Made by a program: the position numbers and the translations under genes. From contig JBBRMF010000296.1 in assembly GCA_038230975.1 (NCBI GenBank), positions 1 through 6,229 of the forward strand: DNA of 6,229 nucleotides, in the 5' to 3' direction. The notes under the pieces are model-generated. The model saw nothing but the letters and a program-made list of their open reading frames with translations. It did no database searches and was not told the origin of the DNA. Source of the stretch: JANXVV01 sp038230975. GTDB lineage: Bacteria > Planctomycetota > Phycisphaerae > Tepidisphaerales > Tepidisphaeraceae. Numbering within the stretch: position 1 is the stretch's first letter; every line of letters starts with the position of its first letter. Below, piece by piece: positions 6,200-6,229 of this stretch.

Positions 6200-6203
6200 C
6201 TCC
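6200..6203 (-). promoter_or_regulatory. Shine-Dalgarno GGAG deciding the TTG start of the mutarotase
   Basis: GGAG on the minus strand lies 6 nt before the TTG at 6193. It overlaps the alternative TTG at 6205, which would leave that start without a site. Confidence 0.6.
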
Positions 6204-6229
6204 AATTAATGTACAGTGTGAAGCCCTTG

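Noticed and set aside
6206..6229. Possible C-terminal end of an upstream minus-strand gene (frame ending in TAA at 6206-6208)
   Set aside because: Only seven codons are visible, so coding cannot be told from chance.

Overview
The window looks like chromosomal DNA of a planctomycete or a close relative. Three things suggest this. There is a very large surface/secreted-type protein whose N-terminus carries a basic stretch followed by LESRMLLS, a form of the LEPR-XLL signature. That protein is built from FG-GAP/VCBS repeats and PKD-like WGDG domains. There is also a 25-bp inverted repeat of the GGCATGGGCG type that, from memory, is dispersed in planctomycete and verrucomicrobial genomes. The assignment is an inference from sequence style; no marker gene is present.

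All three genes lie on the minus strand. Positions 1-4226 hold the first 1408 codons of a giant repeat protein whose 3' end lies beyond the window. From the N-terminus it has a basic leader with LESRMLLS, seven FG-GAP repeats, four PKD-like domains spaced 99-101 residues, a second set of seven FG-GAP repeats (the first degenerate), then three more PKD-like domains, the last one cut by the window edge. Each set of seven starts with an extra half repeat and ends with a truncated one, as expected for two closed seven-bladed beta-propellers.

Positions 4227-4734 are non-coding. They contain the leader of the giant gene, several small hairpins, a repeated TTTGTACGT element and a candidate terminator for the next gene.

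Positions 4735-6193 hold a two-gene sugar cluster. A RbsD/FucU-family mutarotase (TTG start at 6193) comes first, followed by an aldo/keto reductase resembling L-galactose/L-fucose dehydrogenases (ATG at 5673). The mutarotase would interconvert sugar anomers and the reductase would oxidise the aldose to its lactone, so together they suggest an oxidative L-fucose or L-galactose route. The gap between them is filled almost entirely by the perfect 25-bp inverted repeat, which begins directly after the mutarotase stop and ends 5 nt before the reductase ATG. The most unusual features here are this REPIN-like palindrome at a gene junction and the duplicated propeller-plus-PKD design of the giant protein.
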